Source: Geodermatophilus sabuli (GTDB taxonomy: Bacteria > Actinomycetota > Actinomycetes > Mycobacteriales > Geodermatophilaceae). Taken from it: a stretch of DNA of 59,611 bases. Below are positions 16,589-23,996 of this stretch, piece after piece. The stretch covers positions 1 to 59,611 of the forward strand of contig NZ_JAAGWF010000025.1 of the NCBI RefSeq assembly GCF_010686765.1, in the 5' to 3' direction. Positions within the stretch are counted from its first letter, which is position 1. Each line of letters opens with the position of its first letter. Both the position numbers and the translations under genes were made by a program. The notes below the pieces were generated by a model, which was not told the DNA's origin, searched no databases, and saw only the letters and a list, made by a program, of their open reading frames with translations.

Positions 16589-19122
16589 CCGCGGGCGTCC
16601 GGACGGGTCTCCCCGCGGGGACGGGCGAGCTCGTCCGCGAGCTCACCGCCGGCCGGTCCCGGACCGCCGTGACGGTCCTCGGCCCCGGCGGCACCGGGAA
16701 GACCACGCTGCTCCGTGAGCTGGCCGACGCCGCGGGGCGGGCCGGCCTCGCCGTCCGGGACCCGGCGGCCGCCGACCCCGCGACCCCGGACCCGGCGGCC
16801 GACGCGCTGCTCGTCGTCGACGACGCGCACCTGCTCAGCGAGGACAGCGCCGCCCGGATCCGCGACCTCCTGTCCCGTCCCGGGGTGCGGCTGCTGCTGG
16901 CCGCCCGCCCGTGGCCGCGGCCCGCACCGCTCACCGGCCTGCTGACCGAGCTGGGCCCCGACCGGCGGTCGGCCGTGCTGACCCACGCCGACCGCGCGCT
17001 GGTGCGGGGCTGGGCGGGCGAGCTGATGGGCGACTCCGCGACCCCCGACGTCGTCGACGCCGTGCTCGCCCAGACCGGGGGGCTGCCCTCCCTCGTCCAC
17101 CCGCTGCTGCGCTCCCTGGCGCGTCGGGGGAGCCGGCCGGGCGCCCGGCTGGTCGTGCCGGCGGAGGTGACCGGCCGGGTGGAGGCCGATCTCGCCGCCG
17201 CCGACGAGCCGGTGCGTGCCCTGCTGCACGCCGTGGCCGCCGGCGCGCCGCTGGAGGACGACGTCCTCGCCGAGCTGCTCGGCGTGGCGGAGGCGGGCGT
17301 GGCCGAACTGGTCACCGCGAGCCGGGCCACCGGCCTCCTGCTGGGCAGCGGCTCGGTCGTGCCGCTGGTGGCACACGTGCTGCTCACCACCACACCGCCC
17401 GACGTCACGCGGCGGGTCCGCCGGCAGCTGCTGGCCGTGCTCGTCGAACGAGGCGAGGAGCCGGTGGAGCTGGCCCGCCGGCTGGCGGCCGAGCACGTGC
17501 GCGACCCCCGGGCGGCCCGGCTCCTCGAGCGGCACGGCGAGGCGGCGCTGACCGCCGACCCCGCGCTGGCCGGAGAGCTGTTCGGTGCGGCTGCGAGGAC
17601 CGGGGCGCCGGTGGCGGGCCTGGCCGCGCGGCGCGCGCAGGCCGCAGCGCTGGCCGGTGACCTGGACGGCGCGCTGCAGTGGGCCGACGCCGCGCTGACC
17701 GACCCCGCGGCGCCCGACCGGGCGCGCGCGGCGGGCGTGGCGGCAGCGGTGCTGGCCCAGCGCGGCCTCCTGGGGCAGGCCGCGCAGCTGTGCCGGCTGG
17801 CCGGGCCGGAGCGGGCCGGGTCCGAGGCGCTGGCCCTGCTGGCGACGGGGGCGCCGGAGGAGGCCGCCGCCGTCCTGGACGGTGCCCGCACCGCCGGGGT
17901 GCTGCCGAGCGTGCTGTCGGTGAGCGAGGAGCTGACCGCGCAGGGGCTGGCGCAGTCGCTGCGGACCGGCGAGAACGCGGCCGACGACATCGCGGCGGCG
18001 CTGTCGACGCTCACCCGGGCCGCCGCCGTCCTGGAACCGGTGGGCCGGACCGCGCTGCTGGTGGACAGCCCGGCGTCGCTGGCCGCCCTCGTCGCGCTGC
18101 ACTCGGGTGAACTGGGGGTGGCCGAGTCGGTGCTCCAGCGCGCGGTGCAGGCCGATCTGGGCGGAGCGCCCTGCCGCCCGCGGTACCGGCTGCTGCTGGC
18201 CTGGATCGCGATGCTCGCCGGGCGGATGTCGCTCGCCCGCGAGCACATGGCCGCGGCCCAGGAGGGCGCGGGCCGGCTCGAGCCGCGGGACGAGGTCTTC
18301 CTGCAGGCCCTGGAGGTCGGGCTCGCCCGGCGCAGCAGCGACGTGCCGGCACTGGTGCGGGCGTGGGTGCGGGCCCGGGAGGCGGTGGTCCGGTACCCGG
18401 TGGACCTGTTCACGCTGCTGCCGCTGGGGGAGCTGGTGATCGCCGCGGCCCGGCTCCAGGACGGCGACCGGCTGCGCCCGCACCTGGCGGAGGCGCAGGC
18501 GTTGCTCGCGCGGCTGGGGGACCCCCAGCTGTGGGCGACGTCGCTGCACTGGAGCGGCGCGCAGGCGGCCATCATCACCGACGACCCGGCCGGGCTGCGG
18601 CCGCACGCGGCCGCCCTGGTGGCCGCCTCGCGGACCAGCCCCTACGCCGCCACGCTGGCCCGGGCCGGGCGGTCGTGGACGCGGGTGCTGGGTGGCGACA
18701 TCGACGCCACCGCGGTGGTCACCGCGGCCGAGGAGCTCACCGCGGTCGGGCTGGGCTGGGACGGGTCGCGGCTGGCCGGGCAGGCGGCGGCGCGCGTCAC
18801 GGACCCGCGGGCCCGCTCCCTGCTGCTCGGGTGCGCGCGCTCGCTGGCTGACAGCGCCGGGCGCGACGCCGCACCAGCGGCACCGACGGCCCCCGCGGCG
18901 GAGGACGCGCCGGTGGCGGCGACCGGTGCGCTCAGCGACCGGGAACGCGAGGTCGCCCGGCTCGTGGTGGAGGGGCAGACCTACCGGGAGATCGGTGGCC
19001 GGCTCTTCATCTCGGCCAAGACCGTGGAGCACCACGTGTCACGCATGCGACAGCGGCTGGGTGCGAGCACGAGGTCGGACCTGCTGGCCCGGCTGCGCGC
19101 GGAGCTCGCCGAGGGCGCCTGA
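16585..19122 (+). CDS. AAA/LuxR-type transcriptional regulator, IniR-like
   Basis: An 845-residue STAND/LAL-type regulator. It has Walker A GPGGTGKTT (33-41) and Walker B LLVVDDAH (75-82). A winged-helix part and a long helical repeat (TPR-like) region (about 340-740) follow. A LuxR/GerE helix-turn-helix occupies about 783-840 (LSDREREVARLVVEGQTYRE, SAKTVEHHVSRMRQRLG). Mycobacterial IniR, encoded next to iniBAC, has this size and layout and controls iniBAC. Position here, coupled to the Hsp70-like gene by GTGA and next to an iniB-dynamin operon, supports the same role. Identity with IniR is inferred from architecture and context. The helical region would bind an inducer that cannot be named from sequence. 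Confidence 0.85.
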   Translation: MTAGVRTGLPAGTGELVRELTAGRSRTAVTVLGPGGTGKTTLLRELADAAGRAGLAVRDPAAADPATPDPAADALLVVDDAHLLSEDSAARIRDLLSRPGVRLLLAARPWPRPAPLTGLLTELGPDRRSAVLTHADRALVRGWAGELMGDSATPDVVDAVLAQTGGLPSLVHPLLRSLARRGSRPGARLVVPAEVTGRVEADLAAADEPVRALLHAVAAGAPLEDDVLAELLGVAEAGVAELVTASRATGLLLGSGSVVPLVAHVLLTTTPPDVTRRVRRQLLAVLVERGEEPVELARRLAAEHVRDPRAARLLERHGEAALTADPALAGELFGAAARTGAPVAGLAARRAQAAALAGDLDGALQWADAALTDPAAPDRARAAGVAAAVLAQRGLLGQAAQLCRLAGPERAGSEALALLATGAPEEAAAVLDGARTAGVLPSVLSVSEELTAQGLAQSLRTGENAADDIAAALSTLTRAAAVLEPVGRTALLVDSPASLAALVALHSGELGVAESVLQRAVQADLGGAPCRPRYRLLLAWIAMLAGRMSLAREHMAAAQEGAGRLEPRDEVFLQALEVGLARRSSDVPALVRAWVRAREAVVRYPVDLFTLLPLGELVIAAARLQDGDRLRPHLAEAQALLARLGDPQLWATSLHWSGAQAAIITDDPAGLRPHAAALVAASRTSPYAATLARAGRSWTRVLGGDIDATAVVTAAEELTAVGLGWDGSRLAGQAAARVTDPRARSLLLGCARSLADSAGRDAAPAAPTAPAAEDAPVAATGALSDREREVARLVVEGQTYREIGGRLFISAKTVEHHVSRMRQRLGASTRSDLLARLRAELAEGA

Positions 19123-19158
19123 GGGCGCCCGGCGCGGGGTCAGGCGGGAGCGGGCGTC

Positions 19159-19380
19159 TCAGCGGGCGAGGACGACGCAGGCGGGGCACACGTCGCGCGC
19201 GGGGACCGGCCACACCTGCTCGACGTCGATGCGCGCCAGCGACCCGCAGAGGGTCAGCTCGCAGGCCCCGTCCACCTCGGCCACCGGACGGTGCAGCTCC
19301 ACCGCGTGCCAGAGGGCGGCGGTCGGTCCGTGGGCCCGGCTGCGGGCGGCGGCGTGCGTGGTGAGGGTCGGGGTGCTCAT
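19159..19380 (-). CDS. small Cys-containing (zinc-ribbon-like) protein
   Basis: A 73-residue protein whose C-terminal half has a conserved-looking His/Cys pattern: AVELHRP, then GACELTLCG, then VWPVPARDVCPACVV. The His, the Cys-x4-Cys pair and the CPxC pair could hold one zinc ion. Short actinobacterial proteins of this type are common and uncharacterised. The ATG at 19380 starts it; no strong ribosome binding site precedes it. It converges on the regulator gene and is divergent from the MBL-fold gene. Confidence 0.6.
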   Translation of the reverse strand: MSTPTLTTHAAARSRAHGPTAALWHAVELHRPVAEVDGACELTLCGSLARIDVEQVWPVPARDVCPACVVLAR

Positions 19381-19519
19381 GACATCTGGGTCGGCACGCC
19401 GGCCGGGGAGGGACACCGGCCGGTGAGCCGGCCTCCCCCCGAAGGGTGAGGCGAACGATCCCGCCGGGCCGAGCGGACCGGGCCGAGCGGGCCGGGCGGT
19501 GGAACGGCAGGATGCGGTC

Positions 19520-20158
19520 ATGGAGCTGACCAAGCACGGCCACGCCTGCGTCGTCCTCAGCGACGGGGACCGGCGACTGGCCATCGACCCGGGCATCTTC
19601 ACCGACCCGGCGGCGCTGGCCGGCACCAGTGCGGTGCTGATCACCCACGAGCACCCGGACCACTTCGCCCAGGACGTGGTGCGCGCGGCGCTGGACGCCG
19701 ACCCGGCGCTCGAGGTGTGGACCAACGGCTCGGTGGCCGCGCGGCTCGAGGGCCTGGGCGCGCGGGTGCACGTGGTGGGCGACGGGGACGCGGTCGACGT
19801 GGCGGGCTTCGACGTGCACGTGCACGGGGAGCTGCACGCCGTCATCCACCCGGACATCCCCCGCGTGCCCAACGTCGGCTTCCTCGTCGGCGGCCAGGTG
19901 TTCCACCCCGGCGACGCGCTGACGGTGCCGGGCGAGCCGGTGGCCACCCTGCTGCTGCCGATGCACGCCCCGTGGTCGAAGACCGCAGAGTTGATCGACT
20001 ACGTGCGGGCCGTGGACGCCGACCAGGCGTACGCCGTCCACGACGGGCTGCTCAGCGACGCCGGTCTCGGCATCGTGAGCGGCCTGCTGGGGGAGAAGGG
20101 GCCGGGCACGCCGACCCCCTTCAGCCGGCTGTCCCCGGGGGACTCGGTCGACCTCTGA
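19520..20158 (+). CDS. MBL-fold metal-dependent hydrolase
   Basis: A 212-residue short metallo-beta-lactamase-fold protein of the UlaG/YtkL-like group. It starts with ELTKHGHACVVL, has the metal motif THEHPDHF, then FHPGDA and a late His in AVHDG. Such stand-alone members hydrolyse phosphoester or lactone bonds, but the substrate is not predictable. The ATG at 19520 is chosen over an earlier in-frame GTG because similarity starts at MELTKHGHAC. It is convergent with the GlsB-type gene 28 bases downstream. Confidence 0.85.
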   Translation: MELTKHGHACVVLSDGDRRLAIDPGIFTDPAALAGTSAVLITHEHPDHFAQDVVRAALDADPALEVWTNGSVAARLEGLGARVHVVGDGDAVDVAGFDVHVHGELHAVIHPDIPRVPNVGFLVGGQVFHPGDALTVPGEPVATLLLPMHAPWSKTAELIDYVRAVDADQAYAVHDGLLSDAGLGIVSGLLGEKGPGTPTPFSRLSPGDSVDL

Positions 20159-20186
20159 GGTCGGCCGAGGCCCCCGGGGGGTGGGG

Positions 20187-20462
20187 TCAGCGGACGGCGC
20201 CGCGGTTCCGGCCGCCCAGGCCCTCGGCGACGCCGACCAGGAGCACGGCGGCGACGACGGCGAGGATGAAGCCCAGGATGTTGAGCTCGAAGATGTCGCC
20301 GGTGCCGAACAGGCTGGCGATGAAGCCACCGATCAGGGCGCCGACGACGCCGAGGATCAGCGTGACCAGGATGCTCATCCGCTGCTTGCCCGGCTTGATG
20401 AGGCGGGCGAGGGCACCGATGATCAGGCCGACGACGATGAGACCCAGGATGTCCATCACCAT
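20187..20462 (-). CDS. GlsB/YeaQ/YmgE family stress-associated membrane protein
   Basis: A 91-residue protein made of three hydrophobic helices with Gly-rich packing (ILGLIVVGLIIGALARLI, LGVVGALIGGF and LGFILAVVAAVLLVG), the pattern of the transglycosylase-associated GlsB/YeaQ family. The ATG at 20462 is set by AAGGAGA seven bases upstream. A candidate stress-sigma promoter and a leader hairpin lie upstream, consistent with induction under stress. The molecular role of the family is unknown. Confidence 0.85.
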   Translation of the reverse strand: MVMDILGLIVVGLIIGALARLIKPGKQRMSILVTLILGVVGALIGGFIASLFGTGDIFELNILGFILAVVAAVLLVGVAEGLGGRNRGAVR

Positions 20463-20486
20463 GGTTGCTCTCCTTGTTGCATCCGA

Positions 20487-20550
20487 GAACGCGCCTCTGT
20501 TCGGCGCGTTCGATCGGTGAGGGGATACCCCAAGATCACCAGGACACACC
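20487..20550 (-). promoter_or_regulatory. candidate SigB/SigF-type promoter and leader hairpin for the GlsB-type gene
   Basis: On the minus strand GGTGT (20550-20546), a 15-base spacer and GGGTAT (20530-20525) resemble the actinobacterial general-stress promoter (GNNT, 14-16 bases, GGGTAY). Downstream, the perfect inverted repeat GAACGCGCC/GGCGCGTTC (20487-20495 and 20503-20511) would form a leader hairpin about 25 bases before the start codon. Confidence 0.5.
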
Positions 20551-20574
20551 TCGGGGTCCCCGGATCGGGTGACG

Positions 20575-21057
20575 TCACACTCCGCCCGCGGGTACCTGCT
20601 CGACGTGCTGGGTCAGCTTCGCCAGCTCCCCGTCGACGGTCCGGGCGACCATCTGCCGGACGCTGTTGCGCATCACCCGCTGGAGCAACCTGCCGCCGCT
20701 GCGGGCCTCGTGGGTGACGGTGATCTCCACCCGGGTGCCGGCCGGTCCGGCATCGGCGAGCTCGATCGTCGTCGTCCAGACCTCGGGGGTGAGCTCCAGG
20801 CGGGTGGTGACCCGGCGGCGGGGCTCCCACTCGACGATCTCCCCCTGCGGTGCACCGGCCGGCGGCTGGGCGCCGTCGTCGAGCCGGCCGGGAACGCACC
20901 GGAACCGCGTGCCACGGCGCGGGGAACCGGACCCCTCCACGACGTAGGACACGTCGCAGACGGCGCAGTACGGCGCCAGGACAGCGAGCGCGCGCCACAC
21001 CCGGGCCCGGTCGTAGGGCACCTCGCGGGCGCCGCTGACGGTGACCGGCTGGGGCAC
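20575..21057 (-). CDS. SRPBCC family protein
   Basis: A 160-residue START/polyketide-cyclase-like (SRPBCC) protein. It opens with the typical pattern of a strand, a helix and Pro-tyr-Asp (VSGAREVPYDRARVWRAL), has a central beta-sheet (GEIVEWEPRRRVTTRLEL, TRVEITVTHEA) and ends with a long helix. Members bind hydrophobic ligands in a deep pocket. Two Cys in PYCAVCDVSY are unusual but of unknown meaning. The GTG at 21057 has GGAGGT immediately upstream. No partner gene suggests the ligand. Confidence 0.75.
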   Translation of the reverse strand: MPQPVTVSGAREVPYDRARVWRALAVLAPYCAVCDVSYVVEGSGSPRRGTRFRCVPGRLDDGAQPPAGAPQGEIVEWEPRRRVTTRLELTPEVWTTTIELADAGPAGTRVEITVTHEARSGGRLLQRVMRNSVRQMVARTVDGELAKLTQHVEQVPAGGV

Positions 21058-21151
21058 GGGACCTCCGGGGGTGGGACGACGGAGCCCCGACGGTAGTCGG
21101 CGCCGGCCACGCCCCCGGGGCCCGCGGCGACCCTGCGGGACGACGGCGCGC

Positions 21152-21892
21152 TCAGCGACCGCCGACCGACACCTCGAACTCGACCTGGCTGACGTCGGGA
21201 CGCAGCCGCGAGAAGCTGTGCACCTGCGGCCGCCCGTCGCTGTCGTGGACCGTCGTCCGGACGACGAGCAGCGGCGAGCCCGCGACCACCCCCAGCAGGT
21301 CGGCCTCCTCGGGCGCCGCCGTCCCGACGTCGACGACGATCCGGGCGTGCGCGAGGTCGGCGGAGTACTCCCGCCGGAGGTAGTCGTAGAGCGACCCGTG
21401 GGTGAAGTCCTCCTCGGCCGCCCCGGGGTAGGTGGCGGCCGGCAGGAAGCTGTGCGCCACGTGGTTCGGGGTGCCGTCCACGCTGCGCAATCGCACCAGT
21501 TCCACCACGTCGTCGGCGGGTTCGAGCCCCAGCTCGGCGGCGACGGGCGGCTGCACCGGGACGACCCGCTGGGTGAGCACGGAGGTGCCGACCTGGGCGC
21601 CCTGCTCGGTCATCACCGAGTTGAAGCCGGCGATGCGGTGCACGAAGCTCTCGCGGTACTCGTGCCGGATGGCCGGACGGGTGACGAAGGTGCCCCGGCC
21701 CTGCTCGCGGACCAGGTGGCCGTCGGCGACCAGGCCGTCGACCGCCCGCCGCAGGGTGATCCGGCTGACCCCGTACTCGGCGCACAGCACCGGCTCGGGC
21801 GGCAGGAGGGTGTGCTCGGGCAGCGCGGACACCCGGCGGCGCAGGTGCTCCCGGACCGACAGGTACTTCGGCCCCGCCACGGCACTGGTCAC
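21152..21892 (-). CDS. GntR/HutC family transcriptional regulator
   Basis: A 246-residue regulator with an N-terminal winged helix-turn-helix (KYLSVREHLRRR, YGVSRITLRRAVDGLVADG, GRGTFV) and a C-terminal UTRA ligand domain (about 85-240). This is the HutC subfamily, which senses sugars, amino acids or histidine-pathway intermediates. Two starts are possible. The ATG at 21928 would place a perfect palindrome inside the first codons. The GTG at 21892 gives the normal N-terminus, and TACCTT six bases before it would be a -10 box of a leaderless transcript; this start is preferred. Tandem palindromes upstream suggest autoregulation. Target genes are not obvious nearby. Confidence 0.82.
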   Translation of the reverse strand: MTSAVAGPKYLSVREHLRRRVSALPEHTLLPPEPVLCAEYGVSRITLRRAVDGLVADGHLVREQGRGTFVTRPAIRHEYRESFVHRIAGFNSVMTEQGAQVGTSVLTQRVVPVQPPVAAELGLEPADDVVELVRLRSVDGTPNHVAHSFLPAATYPGAAEEDFTHGSLYDYLRREYSADLAHARIVVDVGTAAPEEADLLGVVAGSPLLVVRTTVHDSDGRPQVHSFSRLRPDVSQVEFEVSVGGR

Positions 21893-21913
21893 GGCCCAAA
21901 GGTACTGGCTGTG

Positions 21914-21940
21914 CAGACGTCTGGTCATCTGAGACGTCTG
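21914..21940. promoter_or_regulatory. tandem AGACGTCT palindromes overlapping the GntR gene promoter
   Basis: CAGACGTCTG (21914-21923) is a perfect 10-bp palindrome; a second AGACGTCT lies at 21932-21939, 17 bp away centre to centre. They fall between and upstream of the inferred -35 (ATGACC) and -10 (TACCTT) of the GntR gene, the right place for repression by a dimeric regulator. Confidence 0.55.
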
Positions 21941-22057
21941 TCTCGTCCGGCCGGGACCCCGTGTGGTGACGCCGATCACTGGGTGCGATCGTTGAGAGCA
22001 ACACCACCGTCGGGCCCCCGCAGCTGCGCGGGCCCGGCCATCGCAGGATGGGGACCC

Positions 22058-22636
22058 GTGAGCGAGCCGCAGGACCACCGGGCCCGCCGGCGTGCGGACA
22101 CCCACCGGCGCATCTACCTCGCGGCCATGCGGCTGTTCCAGGAGCAGGGGTACGAGTCGGTCACCGTGGCCCACATCGCGGCCGCCTCCCGGGTGTCGGT
22201 GCCGACGTTCTACGACCACTTCCCCAGCAAGGACCACCTGATCATGGCGGTCCCCCCGCAGGAGCAGCTCGCCGAACTGCTGCGCGCCCAGCCGGTCGAC
22301 CTCCCGCTCGCCGACCGGATGCGCGGCATGATCCTCGCCTTCCTGGCCGACCTGGGGCCCGGAGCGCGCGCGGACGTCCTCACCCGCTGGCGGATCGTGG
22401 CCGGCACCCCGCACCTGCGCCGGCGTGCCGCGGAGTTCGAACGGATGACCGCGGAGATGGTGCTGACCGCACTGGGCGCGGAGTCCGGGGGCGGCGCCCC
22501 GTCCGCCGCGCGGGTGGTGGTGACCGCCACCTTCTCCGCCTACACCGAGGCCCTGCTGCGGTGGGTCGAGTCCGGCGGGGACGAGTCCCTCGCGGAGGTC
22601 ACCGACGAGATCCTCGCGGTGCTGCGCGGGCTGTAG
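22058..22636 (+). CDS. TetR family transcriptional regulator
   Basis: A 192-residue TetR-type repressor. The N-terminal DNA-binding domain is clear: RRRADTHRRIYLAAMRLFQE, then GYESVTVAHIAAASRVSVPTFYDHFPSKDHL. It is followed by an all-helical ligand domain. The GTG at 22058 is used since the DNA-binding domain begins about 12 residues later. It is divergent from the GntR gene (165 bp) and ends 18 bases from the convergent metallophosphoesterase gene. Ligand and targets unknown. Confidence 0.85.
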   Translation: MSEPQDHRARRRADTHRRIYLAAMRLFQEQGYESVTVAHIAAASRVSVPTFYDHFPSKDHLIMAVPPQEQLAELLRAQPVDLPLADRMRGMILAFLADLGPGARADVLTRWRIVAGTPHLRRRAAEFERMTAEMVLTALGAESGGGAPSAARVVVTATFSAYTEALLRWVESGGDESLAEVTDEILAVLRGL

Positions 22637-22654
22637 GTCCGAGCGCCGCCGGGC

Positions 22655-23917
22655 TCACGGCGCCCGCAGCTCCACCACGGTGACCTCGGGCCGGGCACCG
22701 ACGCGCATCGGCGGCCCCCAGAAGCCGGCGCCGCTGGTGACGTAGAGCTGGGTGTCGCCGAAGCGGGACAGCCCCTCCACGGCCGGCTGGTCGAGGCGGA
22801 TGGCGTAGTCGAAGGGCCACAGCTGCCCGCCGTGGGTGTGGCCGGAGAGCTGCAGCTGCACGCCCGCGGCGCGGGCCTGCTCGACCTGCACCGGCTGGTG
22901 GGCCATGAGCACCACCGGGACGGCGTCGTCCCGGCCGTCCAGCGCCGCGTCGAGGTCGGCGCCGTGGCCGGGCAGGCCCGAGCGCTCCGCCGTCCGGTCG
23001 TCGATGCCCGCCAGGTCGAAGGAGGCACCGCCGCGGCTGATCGGCACCCGCTCGTTGCGCAGCACCTGCACGCCCAGGGTCGGCAGGTGCCGCAGCCAGG
23101 CGTCGGTGTCCACGAAGTACTCGTGGTTGCCGGTGACGAAGAAGACGCCCTGGTCGCTCACCAGGTCGGCCAGGGGTGCCGCCTCGTCGCGCAGCTCGGC
23201 GACGTCGCCGTCGACCAGGTCGCCGACGATGGCCACGACGTCCGGCCGCTGGGCGTTGACCGTCTCCACGAGCCGTTCGAACCGCCGTCCGCCGTACATC
23301 GAGGACAGGTGACCGTCGGAGAAGGTGACGATGCGCAGGCCGGCCAGGGCGGGGTCGAGCCCGGGCAGGGTGACGGGCACCCGGCGGACGACGGGCGCGG
23401 CGTTCGCGAGGTAGGCCCCGGTGCCGGCCGTGCTCAGCGCGACCGCGCCGGCCGTGACCGCGAGGCCGCGGGCCAGCAGCAGCCGCCGGGAGGGGTCCTC
23501 GACGCGCTCGGGCGCGGCGGCGACCCGGACGGAGCCGTCCGCCCGGGTGCCGGCGACCTCCCGGGTGTCGCCGTCCTCGCCGGTGCCGCCGCGCTCCCGG
23601 GTGCCGCGCCTGCCGGCGAGCCGGATCAGCAGGCGGACCGGCTCGAGCGCGAGCAGGGCGAGGAACAGGTAGAACGCGATGCCCAGCCAGGTGAACCCGA
23701 CCCAGCTGAGGGCGGTGGTGGCCGGGGAGACCTCCCGGCGGAGGACCACCGCCGCCGCCGGCAGCAGCGTCAGGGGCACCATCAGGAGGGTCAGCCGGCG
23801 GCGCGTCCGGCCGCGGTCGGTGGTGTTGCGGACCAGCCGCCACCACAGGTAGCCGTGCAGGATCAGCGTGGCCAGCAGGACGACGGTGCCGAACCCCAGC
23901 AGGGCGATGACGGACAG
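22655..23917 (-). CDS. membrane-anchored metallophosphoesterase, probable CTG start
   Basis: The calcineurin-like phosphoesterase core shows SDGHLSS (DxH), GDLVDGD, GNHEYF and GHTHGGQLWPF, as in YkuE/YpbG-type enzymes that act near the membrane. Two or three hydrophobic helices precede it, then a Gly/Arg/Thr-rich linker and a further helix (about residues 150-172). The first ATG or GTG in frame is the ATG at 23782, but this would cut off a well-formed first helix (LSVIALLGFGTVVLLATLIL) and the HGYLWWRLVR motif. A CTG at 23917 with GGGGAGG eight bases upstream restores them and gives 420 residues. The start is therefore an inference; the enzyme domain is certain. The gene follows the CYTH-CHAD gene. 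Confidence 0.85.
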   Translation of the reverse strand: MSVIALLGFGTVVLLATLILHGYLWWRLVRNTTDRGRTRRRLTLLMVPLTLLPAAAVVLRREVSPATTALSWVGFTWLGIAFYLFLALLALEPVRLLIRLAGRRGTRERGGTGEDGDTREVAGTRADGSVRVAAAPERVEDPSRRLLLARGLAVTAGAVALSTAGTGAYLANAAPVVRRVPVTLPGLDPALAGLRIVTFSDGHLSSMYGGRRFERLVETVNAQRPDVVAIVGDLVDGDVAELRDEAAPLADLVSDQGVFFVTGNHEYFVDTDAWLRHLPTLGVQVLRNERVPISRGGASFDLAGIDDRTAERSGLPGHGADLDAALDGRDDAVPVVLMAHQPVQVEQARAAGVQLQLSGHTHGGQLWPFDYAIRLDQPAVEGLSRFGDTQLYVTSGAGFWGPPMRVGARPEVTVVELRAP

Positions 23918-23934
23918 CGGAAGGACCTCCCCGC

Positions 23935-23980
23935 CCCCACCACCCGCAGGCTCGCGGCGGGCCCCTGCAAGGAGGCCGGC
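23935..23980 (-). repeat. copy E of intergenic hairpin element (inverted orientation)
   Basis: Read on the minus strand it is TGCAGGGGCCCGCCGCGAGC followed by CTGCGGGTGGTGGGG. It matches the elements at 52997, 56489 and 58853 in the opposite orientation. It lies between the CYTH-CHAD stop and the phosphoesterase start. Confidence 0.6.
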
Positions 23981-23996
23981 TGGAGCAGGCCCTCCG

